Shown here: positions 1 through 5,350 of the stretch, in pieces | Layout: each line of letters starts with the position of its first letter | Position numbering within the stretch: position 1 is the stretch's first letter | Assembly (NCBI GenBank): GCA_038212305.1 | Contig: JBBQUP010000145.1 | Span: 1-5,350 of the forward strand | Direction: 5' to 3' | Length of the DNA: 5,350 bases | Source: JBBQUP01 sp038212305 | GTDB lineage: Bacteria > Bacteroidota > Bacteroidia > Bacteroidales > Marinilabiliaceae | The notes under the pieces: model-generated | Database searches by the model: none | Told to the model about the DNA's origin: nothing | Seen by the model: only the letters and a program-made list of their open reading frames with translations | Position numbers and translations under genes: made by a program

Positions 1-1
1 G

Positions 2-1288
2 TTTAGGAATATTATGAAAGAGGGTAATAAAGCAGAACTTTTTTCTAACCCAGTTATAGTAGAAGATGGCACTATTGGTTCGGTAACATTCGACTATAGT
101 TTTTGGGTTAATAATAAAAAAGGGAATTGGGGAAAGGAAAGTTGGGGGCTTATAAAGTTGAATGATAAATGGAAAATTGCCAGTGTACTGTTTTCAATGG
201 AGTTAGAAAAGATTCGTAAACAACTGGAGGGAATAAATGACTCCCCATCAACTAAACATCAAGTCATTGAAAAGTATATCCAGTCTTTTAAGGATACAAC
301 ACACTTTCAAGGAACAGTATTGGTTGCTAAAGGCGATTCAATCATTCATCATGCAGCTTATGGATTGTTCGATGTAGAAAATAAAGTACCCAACTCATTA
401 AATACCCAATTTCTAATAGGGTCGCTTACCAAATCATTTGTGGCCATTGCTATTATGCAACTCGTAGAAAAAGGGCTGATTGATTTAAACGCTCCATTAC
501 AGCAATACATTCCCAAATTAAAGCCGGAGTTGGCCAAAGATCTTACCGTACACCATTTGCTGAAACAGCAATCTGGTTTGGCAGCTTCCCTCGATGATTT
601 AACTGATTTTGAAATCATGGATATATTGCCATCCGAACTTTTAGACATCATTAATAAATCCAAAAAAAGTTTTAATCCGGGAGAAAAACATCAGTACTCA
701 AACATCAATTATTGCCTGCTTGGAATGGTGATTGAGCAAGTAAGCGGTAAAACATATCAGGCTTATTTACAGGAAAATATTTTCCAGCCCGCTAGAATGA
801 CCAATACTGGCATAGAAAGACTTCTCAATATATCACCAAACAGAGCTGTTGGTTACAGAATGATTAATGCCAGGTTTCGTCGTGTGCAAAATGTTGTTTC
901 TTATGCATTTGGTTCTGGCGACATCTATGCTACTGCTATAGATTTACATCATTGGGGCAAGGACTTGCACAATGGAATCTTAGTAAATGCTAACAGTATG
1001 GCTAAAATGTTTGATGGTGGTACAAAAGATTGGGGATACTATGGTTATGGCTTTCGAATACAACAGTACCAAAGAAGTCCTTTCCTACAAACACCAGGTA
1101 CCTTAATACGCCATGGCGGAACTATGAATGGTTATACTTCTAATTATCACTACTACAAAGAAGATGATCTTACCATTATCATCTTAACCAATTACAGGAA
1201 CATCCCTATACGTAGTTTCTCTTATAACTTAAAAGAAATTGTACTGGAATCGGAACCTGGAAAAAGAAAAAATATTTTAGCAGAATAA
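2..1288 (+). CDS. NTF2-like domain fused to beta-lactamase-family serine hydrolase (5' end outside window)
   Basis: This is probably a hydrolase of the class C beta-lactamase/esterase/penicillin-binding superfamily (Pfam Beta-lactamase). The substrate is unknown and could be a peptide or an ester. The frame is open to the left edge, and residues before the ATG at 14 continue the same fold, so that ATG is probably internal and the true N-terminus, perhaps with a signal peptide, is missing. Numbering from that ATG, residues 1-63 look like the end of an NTF2/SnoaL-like domain (GKESWGLIKLNDKWKIASVL), then a linker, then the hydrolase at about 85-395. The catalytic motifs are visible: SxxK as S137-L-T-K140, YxN as Y228-S-N230, and an HGG box at 367-369 in place of KTG. 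The usual HLLTHTSG segment reads HLLKQQSG at 181-188. It is paralogous to the minus-strand hydrolase at 2452-3915, which faces it. The superfamily call is firm; substrate and location are not. Confidence 0.9.
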   Translation, partial: FRNIMKEGNKAELFSNPVIVEDGTIGSVTFDYSFWVNNKKGNWGKESWGLIKLNDKWKIASVLFSMELEKIRKQLEGINDSPSTKHQVIEKYIQSFKDTTHFQGTVLVAKGDSIIHHAAYGLFDVENKVPNSLNTQFLIGSLTKSFVAIAIMQLVEKGLIDLNAPLQQYIPKLKPELAKDLTVHHLLKQQSGLAASLDDLTDFEIMDILPSELLDIINKSKKSFNPGEKHQYSNINYCLLGMVIEQVSGKTYQAYLQENIFQPARMTNTGIERLLNISPNRAVGYRMINARFRRVQNVVSYAFGSGDIYATAIDLHHWGKDLHNGILVNANSMAKMFDGGTKDWGYYGYGFRIQQYQRSPFLQTPGTLIRHGGTMNGYTSNYHYYKEDDLTIIILTNYRNIPIRSFSYNLKEIVLESEPGKRKNILAE

Positions 1289-1331
1289 GAATTGTTTTGC
1301 AATTAAGCAAATGTCACATCGTAGTTCGATA

Positions 1332-1346
1332 TTCGATTTAATCGAA
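1332..1346. promoter_or_regulatory. 7-bp palindrome, possible operator
   Basis: The arms TTCGATT and AATCGAA are perfect inverted repeats around a single T. They lie between the end of the first hydrolase and the LytTR remnant. The loop is too short and there is no T-tract, so this is not a terminator. A dimeric regulator site is possible, but chance in AT-rich DNA is also possible. The rest of 1289-1534 shows only a weak 5-bp hairpin just after the stop codon (1290-1304) and no recognisable gene. Confidence 0.2.
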
Positions 1347-1534
1347 GCATTTTGACCATTAAATCGTTGGAAAAATCATGAATAACCGGGGGGGTGAAAG
1401 TTTCCAATCTATAATCATTATGCGACAATTATTTTCTACAAACCATTGGCCAAATGAATTTTTAAAGTTTGAAACTTTAGTAGCTAAACAAAGTGGCGTT
1501 ACTTTTCAATGTTTGGTCCCCAATTTTAAAAAAG

Positions 1535-1830
1535 TCGCCATTTGTAAAAAGCAGCAGTGCTGACTCCTAACTCTCCATTATGACAACATACTATATTTTG
1601 AAAGCTGCAGAGAATATGTGAAAGTAGTTACCCCAAACAGCGAATACATATCAAAAATAACCACCACAGAAATTGAATCCCTGCTGCCTAAAACTAAATT
1701 TATCAGGATTCACAGGTCATACATTGTTTCGATTAATAAAATTGAAACCTACAATAAAACCGAAGTGGGCATTAAAAATAAAATAATCCCGGTTGGTAAG
1801 GCGTTTAGAAATGAGGTGCTGTTTCATTGA
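1535..1830 (+). pseudogene. LytTR DNA-binding domain remnant (response-regulator tail, frameshifted)
   Basis: This is the C-terminal part of a LytTR-family response regulator. From 1564 the frame reads LLTLHYDNILYFESCREYVK, and it continues to FIRIHRSYIV (1699-1728) and IPVGKAF (1786-1806) before a TGA at 1828-1830. These are hallmark LytTR strands, and the C-terminus looks complete. A stop codon at 1561-1563 closes this frame upstream. Just before it a different frame (1535-1567) reads SPFVKSSSADS, which matches the stretch that normally enters a LytTR domain, and that frame stops at 1568-1570. Loss of one base near 1565-1567 would join the two segments. No receiver domain with its phosphoacceptor Asp is recognisable upstream, and no histidine kinase is nearby. 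A GTG at 1618 could start a 70-residue fragment, but that would cut into the domain. I infer a decayed gene. A sequencing error would explain the frameshift but not the missing receiver. Confidence 0.7.
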
Positions 1831-1966
1831 TCTATTTTATTGACTACCTGTTATTCCCTTTTCTTTAATAGTATTTTTTTGAAATCTCCCGTTAAGCTTT
1901 TAATTGCTTGATATCATCATCTATTTTAATTACTGCAAACATCCATCGGTCTGTCAGCTATATTAA

Positions 1967-2054
1967 TGGCATCTCTAAACCCTTACCTTTTTCTCTCCTT
2001 TGGAGAGGAATATAAAGTGAGGTCAAACAAACAAATGAGTTTTTAGAGATGCCC
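1967..2054. repeat. Small inverted-repeat element (~88 bp), MITE-like
   Basis: GGCATCTCTAAA (1968-1979) is repeated perfectly inverted as TTTAGAGATGCC (2042-2053). Extending one mismatched base outward on each side puts the element directly between TTAA (1963-1966) and TTAA (2055-2058), a possible 4-bp target duplication. Inside is a hairpin, CTCTCC-TTT-GGAGAG (1993-2007), extendable by three pairs including one G-T. There is no coding capacity. The arms are clear. The target duplication is only suggestive, because TTAA is common in AT-rich DNA. Confidence 0.5.
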
Positions 2055-2072
2055 TTAACTCATTTCTTCTTT

Positions 2073-2102
2073 AAAAAAATAGTAATAACTAAACGTAGTT
2101 AT
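2073..2102 (-). terminator. Weak candidate terminator for leftward transcription
   Basis: ATAACTA (2085-2091), AACG and TAGTTAT (2096-2102) form a 7-bp hairpin with a four-base loop. Read leftward it is followed, after five bases, by seven T residues (A7 at 2073-2079 on the plus strand). The stem is AT-rich and the T-tract is offset, so termination would be inefficient. It could end transcripts of the minus-strand hydrolase that read through the inserted element. Confidence 0.2.
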
Positions 2103-2210
2103 ATGCGAAGGAACGCTTGAACCAAACTCAGAACTCCTGACCTGCGCCTCAAATAAATGTTTTTTTCGCAAACTAAAGTTGCAGTGCCTAAGCCTGAAAG
2201 GCTTGAATTT

Positions 2211-2364
2211 GAATAGCCGTGGGTGAAACCCATGGTAATAAATTTAAAATTGTTACCGTACAACCCTGGAAGGGTTGAATATATGAATACCATCAAATTC
2301 AACCCCATTCGGGGTGGTGTCGAATGATGGTATTCATTTCCCCGGGTTTCACCCGAGGCTATTC
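2211..2364. repeat. Internal inverted copies within the MITE-like element
   Basis: A 21-base unit at 2211-2231 (GAATAGCC, two bases, then GGGTGAAACCC) recurs inverted at 2344-2364 with 19 of 21 positions matching. Each copy itself folds into a hairpin with a three-base loop, and each sits outside one arm of the long hairpin at 2283-2337. The interior is therefore roughly two-fold symmetric: unit, long hairpin, inverted unit. The left half has an extra segment carrying the CAACCCT-GGA-AGGGTTG hairpin (2261-2277). Confidence 0.65.
2283..2337. repeat. 55-base hairpin with 13-bp perfect stem
   Basis: ATGAATACCATCA (2283-2295) pairs perfectly with TGATGGTATTCAT (2325-2337). Nested inside is ACCCC-ATTC-GGGGT (2302-2315). 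This is the most stable structure in the window and sits near the middle of the MITE-like element. In RNA it could stabilise the 3' end of the leftward hydrolase transcript. No T-tract follows on either strand, so a classical terminator is not supported. Confidence 0.7.
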
Positions 2365-2451
2365 GCATTAAACCCCGTAGGGATTATTCCCGGAAATAAT
2401 GTAACCCTCCTGTTTTAATTTGCGACAGGTCAGGAGTTCTGAAACTATTTT

Positions 2452-3915
2452 TTATTTAACCTTTAAAGCCTCTTCAACTTTCTTTATCCCCTTTAAAGCA
2501 TATTCATTCGAAGCATCCAGCTCCAGTGCTTTCTTGAAATACATCATAGCCATATCATAGTCTTTGTCGTATAGGTAGGCTTCACCTAAGTAATCGTGGG
2601 CATAAGACGATTTTGGCTTGGTTTCTATTACATAAGTAAAAACTTTGATGGCATCTTTTACTTTTTTTAAGTCAAGCAAATCATACCCAAAACGACTCAA
2701 TACATCTTCTTCATCAAATTTTTCAACGGTACGTTTTTTTAGTTCTTTACAAAGTTGCAAAGTGGGTTCAACACCCCCTTTTTCATAAGCAATTGAAAGC
2801 ATTTCAAAAGCTGAAGTTTCTGGTATTTTATAAGGCTTATTTAGCACCATACCAAACAAGTTTTTAGCAACTCTTCCGCCGGATGCCTGATCGCTATTGC
2901 TCAACACAATCACTGTAATATTCTCTTCTGGAAAACGAAGTAACATTGTTGAGAATCCATTTTGGCTACCTGCATGACCAATTGTATTTTTATCAAACAT
3001 CTTGTATATTTCCGTTCCGTATCCATAATCAGCTTTGAATGGAGCGGACATTTCATCAAGAGTTTTTCGTGACACCAATTTAGTAGAGTAAAGCGCCTGA
3101 TCCCAAAGCAGCAAATCGCTAAGCGTGCTCAGCATTGAACCCGAACCGAATGAAAGCGCACTATTTTCGTAAGGTGCATTTACAAAAGAGTTTAGCTTTG
3201 TGTAATATCCGGATGCCCGGTTAGTAATCAGCTTTTGTGGATTAACAGGTCCGGTATTCTTCATTCCAAGCGGTTTGAAAATATTCTTTTCCAAAAAATC
3301 ATGGTATGTTATACCCGATATTTTTTCTATAATTAGCCCGAGCAAATCAAAGTTTGTATTACTGTACTTAAATTTTTCGCCAGGAGTAAATTGAAGAGGC
3401 AGGTGGCGAATTAAATCAATCAATTCCTCCGGAGTATAGGGCTGAATACTATGTTTTTCGTCCCAATCGGCCAATCGTGAATAATTCATGATGCCTGAAG
3501 TATGCGTTAACAAGTTTCGAATTGTAATCGATTTCCAGGCTGGAGGGCAGTTGTTGAGATACATACAAATTGAATCGTTTACCGTCAGTTTACGCTCCTC
3601 TACAAGTTGCATAATAGCCATAGAAGTAAACTGTTTGGCAATAGACCCGATGTTAAAAACGGTGTTTACAGTATTGGGTACCTGGTGTTCAAAATTGGCC
3701 ATGCCGTAACCGTTGCTGAAAATTGTTTTTCCATTTTTTGCAATTAAGATTGAGCCACTAAAATAGTCATGCTTGATTGAGGCAGTCATATACTTTTCAA
3801 TATCCTTCCCGAGCTGCTTTGTATCTTGCAATTGTCCAAACAGGCCCGAAGCTATGATTAAAAAGATTGAAGCAAGGGTCACTGGTTTTAGCCAGTTAAA
3901 TTTATATGAACGCAT
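2452..3915 (-). CDS. Exported beta-lactamase-family serine hydrolase with C-terminal TPR repeats
   Basis: This 487-residue protein is probably a periplasmic serine peptidase or esterase of the class C beta-lactamase superfamily. Residues 1-27 form a signal peptide: basic start, hydrophobic core about 11-25, and likely cleavage before Q28 (SGLFG/Q). There is no lipobox cysteine. The catalytic domain spans about 35-345 with SxxK at S91-I-A-K94, HLLTHTSG-like NLLTHTSG at 134-141, YSN at 184-186 and HAG at 314-316. A helical linker leads to two TPR-like repeats at about 403-437 and 438-471 (SYAHDYLGEAYLYDKDYDMA), an arrangement seen in other Bacteroidota serine hydrolases. The start is supported by the signal peptide and by a promoter-like element 30 nt upstream. 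The AraC-like gene lies 84 nt upstream on the same strand, which suggests linked control. A MITE-like element abuts the 3' end. The catalytic residues are intact; the substrate is unknown, and antibiotic resistance is not implied. Confidence 0.93.
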   Translation of the reverse strand: MRSYKFNWLKPVTLASIFLIIASGLFGQLQDTKQLGKDIEKYMTASIKHDYFSGSILIAKNGKTIFSNGYGMANFEHQVPNTVNTVFNIGSIAKQFTSMAIMQLVEERKLTVNDSICMYLNNCPPAWKSITIRNLLTHTSGIMNYSRLADWDEKHSIQPYTPEELIDLIRHLPLQFTPGEKFKYSNTNFDLLGLIIEKISGITYHDFLEKNIFKPLGMKNTGPVNPQKLITNRASGYYTKLNSFVNAPYENSALSFGSGSMLSTLSDLLLWDQALYSTKLVSRKTLDEMSAPFKADYGYGTEIYKMFDKNTIGHAGSQNGFSTMLLRFPEENITVIVLSNSDQASGGRVAKNLFGMVLNKPYKIPETSAFEMLSIAYEKGGVEPTLQLCKELKKRTVEKFDEEDVLSRFGYDLLDLKKVKDAIKVFTYVIETKPKSSYAHDYLGEAYLYDKDYDMAMMYFKKALELDASNEYALKGIKKVEEALKVK

Positions 3916-3931
3916 AATTTTGAAATAATTT

Positions 3932-3988
3932 TAGAATGAAAAAACAAAATTAGCATTCCACTTACTTATAAAATAGAATGAAATTAGC
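3932..3988 (-). promoter_or_regulatory. Duplicated motif ahead of the serine hydrolase, possible AraC-type sites
   Basis: Read on the minus strand, GCTAATTT followed directly by CATTCTA occurs at 3988-3974. GCTAATTT, eight extra bases, then CATTCTA occurs at 3954-3932. The second copy overlaps the -7 promoter element. Both lie in the 84-nt gap between the AraC-like gene and the hydrolase. AraC-family proteins commonly bind direct repeats near promoters, so these are candidate binding sites. A small local duplication with no function is equally possible. Confidence 0.35.
3945..3952 (-). promoter_or_regulatory. Bacteroidota-type -7 promoter element (TAATTTTG) for the serine hydrolase
   Basis: The minus strand reads TAATTTTG, a full match to the Bacteroidota consensus TAnnTTTG, ending 29 nt before the start codon at 3915. 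No convincing -33 TTG partner is seen. The leader is AT-rich with no Shine-Dalgarno sequence, as is usual in this phylum. It suggests that the hydrolase can be transcribed separately from the AraC-like gene. Confidence 0.45.
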
Positions 3989-3999
3989 GTGGAGTAAAA

Positions 4000-4791
4000 T
4001 CAGAGTTTTCGAAAGTCTTTTGGCAGGTAACCAGTTGCATTTTTAAAACAACGTATAAAATGACTTTGGTCGGCAAAGCCGCAGTAATGAGCAACTTCGG
4101 TTAAAGACTGATTAGAATTTTTTATCAACGAAAGGCTATGTTCAACTTTAATTTTCCGTATGTATTCGCTTAAAGTTTCTTTATGAAATTTTGCAAAATA
4201 TTTACTAATAGTAACTGGATGAATATTTGCAACCGTGGCCAGATCGTCTAAAGTGATCGTCTCATTCCATTTATCCTGCAATAATTCTTCAACCTTTAAA
4301 AGCCATTCTGGAGCCTTTTTTTTACTTACCGACAGCGAATAGAGATTTAGAACAAGCATTTGGATTGATAATATTGCATTGCTGTTGTCAGGATTTTGAA
4401 ACTCTTTAAGCGTCTTCAGCATTGTAAACTTAAGGTGATTATTCTTTTCTAAAGCTAGCTCCAATTGCGATTCTGCCAAATCATATTTTTTTAGAAAAGA
4501 GATATCCAACTCAATCACCATACTTTTCATGAAACGGTTTACTTGAACTGTTTCATGCTCTTCTCCTGAATAATAAAAGAAAATATCTCCTCCTTTTCGC
4601 TGATAAACCTGATTTCTCCTTTTTTCTTTATCAGCCCCTTGAAGGAGAAAACAAATATGCGGATTCAAATGATAATGACTGCCTGTGAAATCACCATCCA
4701 AAGAATAGTGAACAGTATTAATATAAATACCATTTTTATTCAACCGGTCAACTATCTTTCCTGTGTATAATCCGCTTTCTAAAACTTTCAT
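4000..4791 (-). CDS. AraC-family transcriptional regulator with cupin-like sensor domain
   Basis: This 263-residue cytoplasmic transcription factor is full length for the family. Residues about 20-100 form a cupin-like effector-binding domain with a histidine-containing strand (GSHYHLNPHICFLLQG, 37-52) and a later strand with GEEHET (76-81). The C-terminal AraC DNA-binding domain covers about 165-262 with two helix-turn-helix units: TLDDLATVANIHPVTISKYF (180-199), and a second from about 228 containing EVAHYCGFADQSHFIRCFK (232-250) and ending in the typical GYLPKDFR. The ATG at 4791 gives a complete cupin and is followed by uninterrupted family-like sequence. Its leader is AT-rich with no clear -7 match. 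It lies 84 nt upstream of the TPR serine hydrolase, codirectional, so that gene is the most likely target or operon partner. The ligand is unknown; the histidines might bind metal or a sugar-like effector, but that is inference. Confidence 0.93.
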   Translation of the reverse strand: MKVLESGLYTGKIVDRLNKNGIYINTVHYSLDGDFTGSHYHLNPHICFLLQGADKEKRRNQVYQRKGGDIFFYYSGEEHETVQVNRFMKSMVIELDISFLKKYDLAESQLELALEKNNHLKFTMLKTLKEFQNPDNSNAILSIQMLVLNLYSLSVSKKKAPEWLLKVEELLQDKWNETITLDDLATVANIHPVTISKYFAKFHKETLSEYIRKIKVEHSLSLIKNSNQSLTEVAHYCGFADQSHFIRCFKNATGYLPKDFRKL

Positions 4792-4850
4792 AAATATTAC
4801 ATTAAAATGTGAAGTTAATATTCATTAGGTTGCCAATGGATCTTAAAATA

Positions 4851-4970
4851 CTAGTTTAAATTCTTTAATCTTCCGTTAACAAATAAGCTTTCCACCTCTC
4901 GTATACAGAACTCCAACCTTTTATCTTTCCTTTGTCCAATACTGTTTGTGAGTATCTGAGCTTCCGTCAT
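4851..4970 (-). CDS. Possible 39-residue small protein, unrecognised
   Basis: An ATG at 4970 opens MTEAQILTNSIGQRKDKRLE and runs to a TAG at 4851-4853, giving 39 residues that are rich in charged and hydrophobic positions and could form an amphipathic helix. Its ATG overlaps the TGA of an upstream minus-strand frame as ATGA, an arrangement typical of translational coupling. No family is recognised and there is no ribosome-site evidence. It might equally be the tail of a decayed gene covering 4851-5178, or chance. It ends 59 nt before the AraC-like start. Confidence 0.2.
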   Translation of the reverse strand: MTEAQILTNSIGQRKDKRLEFCIREVESLFVNGRLKNLN

Positions 4971-5178
4971 TTTTTTTGCAGTTTTAGTTGGTAAAAAATA
5001 AAGTAAGCATTCTGCTTAGTTGTATCATCGTACCTGGCCAGCAGAGCCAGTCTGAAATAAGAAGATTTCGTAACAATAGTTACAAAATAATGTCAAAAAT
5101 GAATTCTAAAATAACATTTTCTTGGGGGTTCCACTCGTTTATATCATTGTCATAATTCGACCCGTAAAAGTTTCCTGC
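4967..5178 (-). other. Possible decayed coding remnant, unrecognised
   Basis: Two adjacent minus-strand frames look more protein-like than expected for spacer DNA. One (5178-5083) includes NFYGSNYDNDINEWNPQENV and stops at 5082. The other (5092-4970, 41 codons) includes SSYFRLALLARYDDTTKQNA and stops at 4967-4969. They meet at 5083-5092 and could be one gene broken by a frameshift. Neither has a proper start codon, and I recognise no family. The rest of 4792-5350 shows no other gene-like signal on either strand. Confidence 0.2.
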
Positions 5179-5199
5179 TTAGATGACCCTTATTTTTAT

Positions 5200-5209
5200 T
5201 AGAATGAAA
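5200..5209 (+). promoter_or_regulatory. Third copy of TAGAATGAAA motif
   Basis: The same ten bases occur at 3932-3941 and 3974-3983 in the gap before the serine hydrolase. This copy ends 33 nt upstream of the rightward -7 element at 5243. All three copies lie in spacers flanking the AraC-like gene. A shared regulator site is inferred, and no dyad symmetry is seen. Confidence 0.3.
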
Positions 5210-5242
5210 CTGAACTAAATAAAACTAAATTTTTGTACTTAA

Positions 5243-5250
5243 TATCTTTG
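5243..5250 (+). promoter_or_regulatory. Rightward Bacteroidota-type -7 promoter element (TATCTTTG)
   Basis: TATCTTTG matches TAnnTTTG and is followed by C, as in many Bacteroidota promoters. No good -33 TTG lies about 20 bases upstream. A rightward transcript would begin near 5257 and run out of the window without meeting a credible start codon, so its leader is at least about 90 nt and its gene lies beyond the right edge. Confidence 0.45.
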
Positions 5251-5277
5251 CTTTAACGGAATACGGGGAAAACAGTT

Positions 5278-5314
5278 GCCGGTAAAAAGCAAACAATTCC
5301 GAATTTTTACTGGC
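5278..5314 (+). promoter_or_regulatory. Leader hairpin downstream of the rightward promoter
   Basis: GCCGGTAAAAA (5278-5288) pairs with TTTTTACTGGC (5304-5314) over 11 pairs including one G-T, with a 15-base loop. It would lie about 20 nt into the transcript from the 5243 promoter. No T-tract follows, so a terminator is unlikely. It could be a leader regulatory structure, a protein site or an element end. No known riboswitch class is recognised. Confidence 0.4.
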
Positions 5315-5350
5315 CATTATCTTAAAGAATAAGTTTTTAGACTTTCAATA

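Larger units (their letters stand above)
2129..2441. mobile_element. MITE-like element, 313 bp, with 16-bp terminal inverted repeats and 5-bp target duplication
   Basis: The ends are perfect 16-bp inverted repeats: CAGAACTCCTGACCTG at 2129-2144 and its reverse complement at 2426-2441. Each end is immediately flanked by AAACT (2124-2128 and 2442-2446), as expected for a 5-bp target-site duplication. The interior is more GC-rich than its surroundings, is filled with short hairpins and holds no credible gene, so it would need a transposase supplied from elsewhere. Hairpin stems include 2190-2204, 2217-2235, 2261-2277, 2302-2315, 2340-2358 and a long one at 2283-2337. The right duplication ends 5 nt from the stop codon of the serine hydrolase at 2452, so the insertion spared the gene and became its 3' untranslated region. 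Perfect ends plus a duplication make a transposition origin likely. An alternative is a structured interspersed repeat mobilised by another mechanism. Confidence 0.75.

Noticed and set aside
358..663. 101-codon minus-strand frame
   Set aside because: It lies antisense within the strongly supported first serine hydrolase and shows no domain.
1378..1563. 61-codon plus-strand frame starting near a G7 tract
   Set aside because: The translation matches no family I know and is not receiver-like. It ends at the stop just before the LytTR segment. The G7 run (1388-1394) might suggest phase variation, but there is no credible gene for it to switch.
1892..1957. Short minus-strand frame including RWMFAVIKIDDDIKQLKA
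   Set aside because: It looks protein-like but has only about 21 codons, with a stop on each side and no recognisable family, so it is too little to call a remnant.
2099..2368. 89-codon minus-strand frame
   Set aside because: It is a read-through of the hairpin-rich mobile element; the composition reflects the palindromes, not a protein family.
2190..2385. CRISPR array
   Set aside because: The repeats are short self-complementary hairpins of differing sequence with no regular direct repeat and spacer period, and there are no cas genes.
3488..3709. 73-codon plus-strand frame
   Set aside because: It lies antisense within the catalytic domain of the TPR serine hydrolase.
2..3915. Antibiotic-resistance beta-lactamases
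   Set aside because: Both proteins have the superfamily motifs, but HGG or HAG replaces KTG and the accessory domains fit peptidase or esterase-like relatives, so resistance is not supported.
5070..5083. GTAAC-AATA-GTTAC palindrome
   Set aside because: The arms are only 5 bp in AT-rich DNA, with no promoter nearby that it would control.

Overview
The window is AT-rich and reads as a chromosomal accessory stretch from a member of the Bacteroidota. Four things point there: a LytTR-type regulator fragment, an NTF2-like/serine-hydrolase fusion, AT-rich leaders without Shine-Dalgarno sequences, and two good matches to the Bacteroidota -7 promoter element (TAnnTTTG). The order or genus cannot be fixed from the sequence alone.

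Layout. Positions 2-1288 (+) hold the 3' part of a gene that runs in from the left edge, an NTF2-like domain fused to a beta-lactamase-family serine hydrolase. Positions 1535-1830 (+) hold a decayed LytTR response-regulator tail with no receiver domain and an apparent one-base frameshift. Positions 1831-2451 contain no gene. They carry two inverted-repeat-bounded elements: a small one of about 88 bp (1967-2054) and a clear 313-bp MITE-like element (2129-2441). The larger one has perfect 16-bp terminal inverted repeats, a 5-bp target duplication (AAACT) and a hairpin-rich interior. It sits just past the stop codon of the next gene. On the minus strand, an AraC-family regulator (4000-4791) lies directly upstream of an exported serine hydrolase with a C-terminal TPR region (2452-3915). 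The last 559 bases have no confident gene. They hold possible decayed minus-strand reading frames, and a rightward promoter and leader hairpin serving a gene beyond the right edge.

How the parts may work together. The AraC-like protein and the TPR serine hydrolase are codirectional, 84 nt apart, and could be co-transcribed or linked by regulation. The gap between them contains a promoter-like -7 element and two copies of a repeated motif. The core of that motif (TAGAATGAAA) occurs a third time upstream of the rightward promoter at the far right. The two serine hydrolases are recognisably paralogous in their catalytic domains but carry different accessory domains. I see no defence system, CRISPR array, RNA gene or biosynthetic cluster. 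The most notable structure is the MITE-like element, which is well bounded but may belong to a known repeat family that I cannot search for here.
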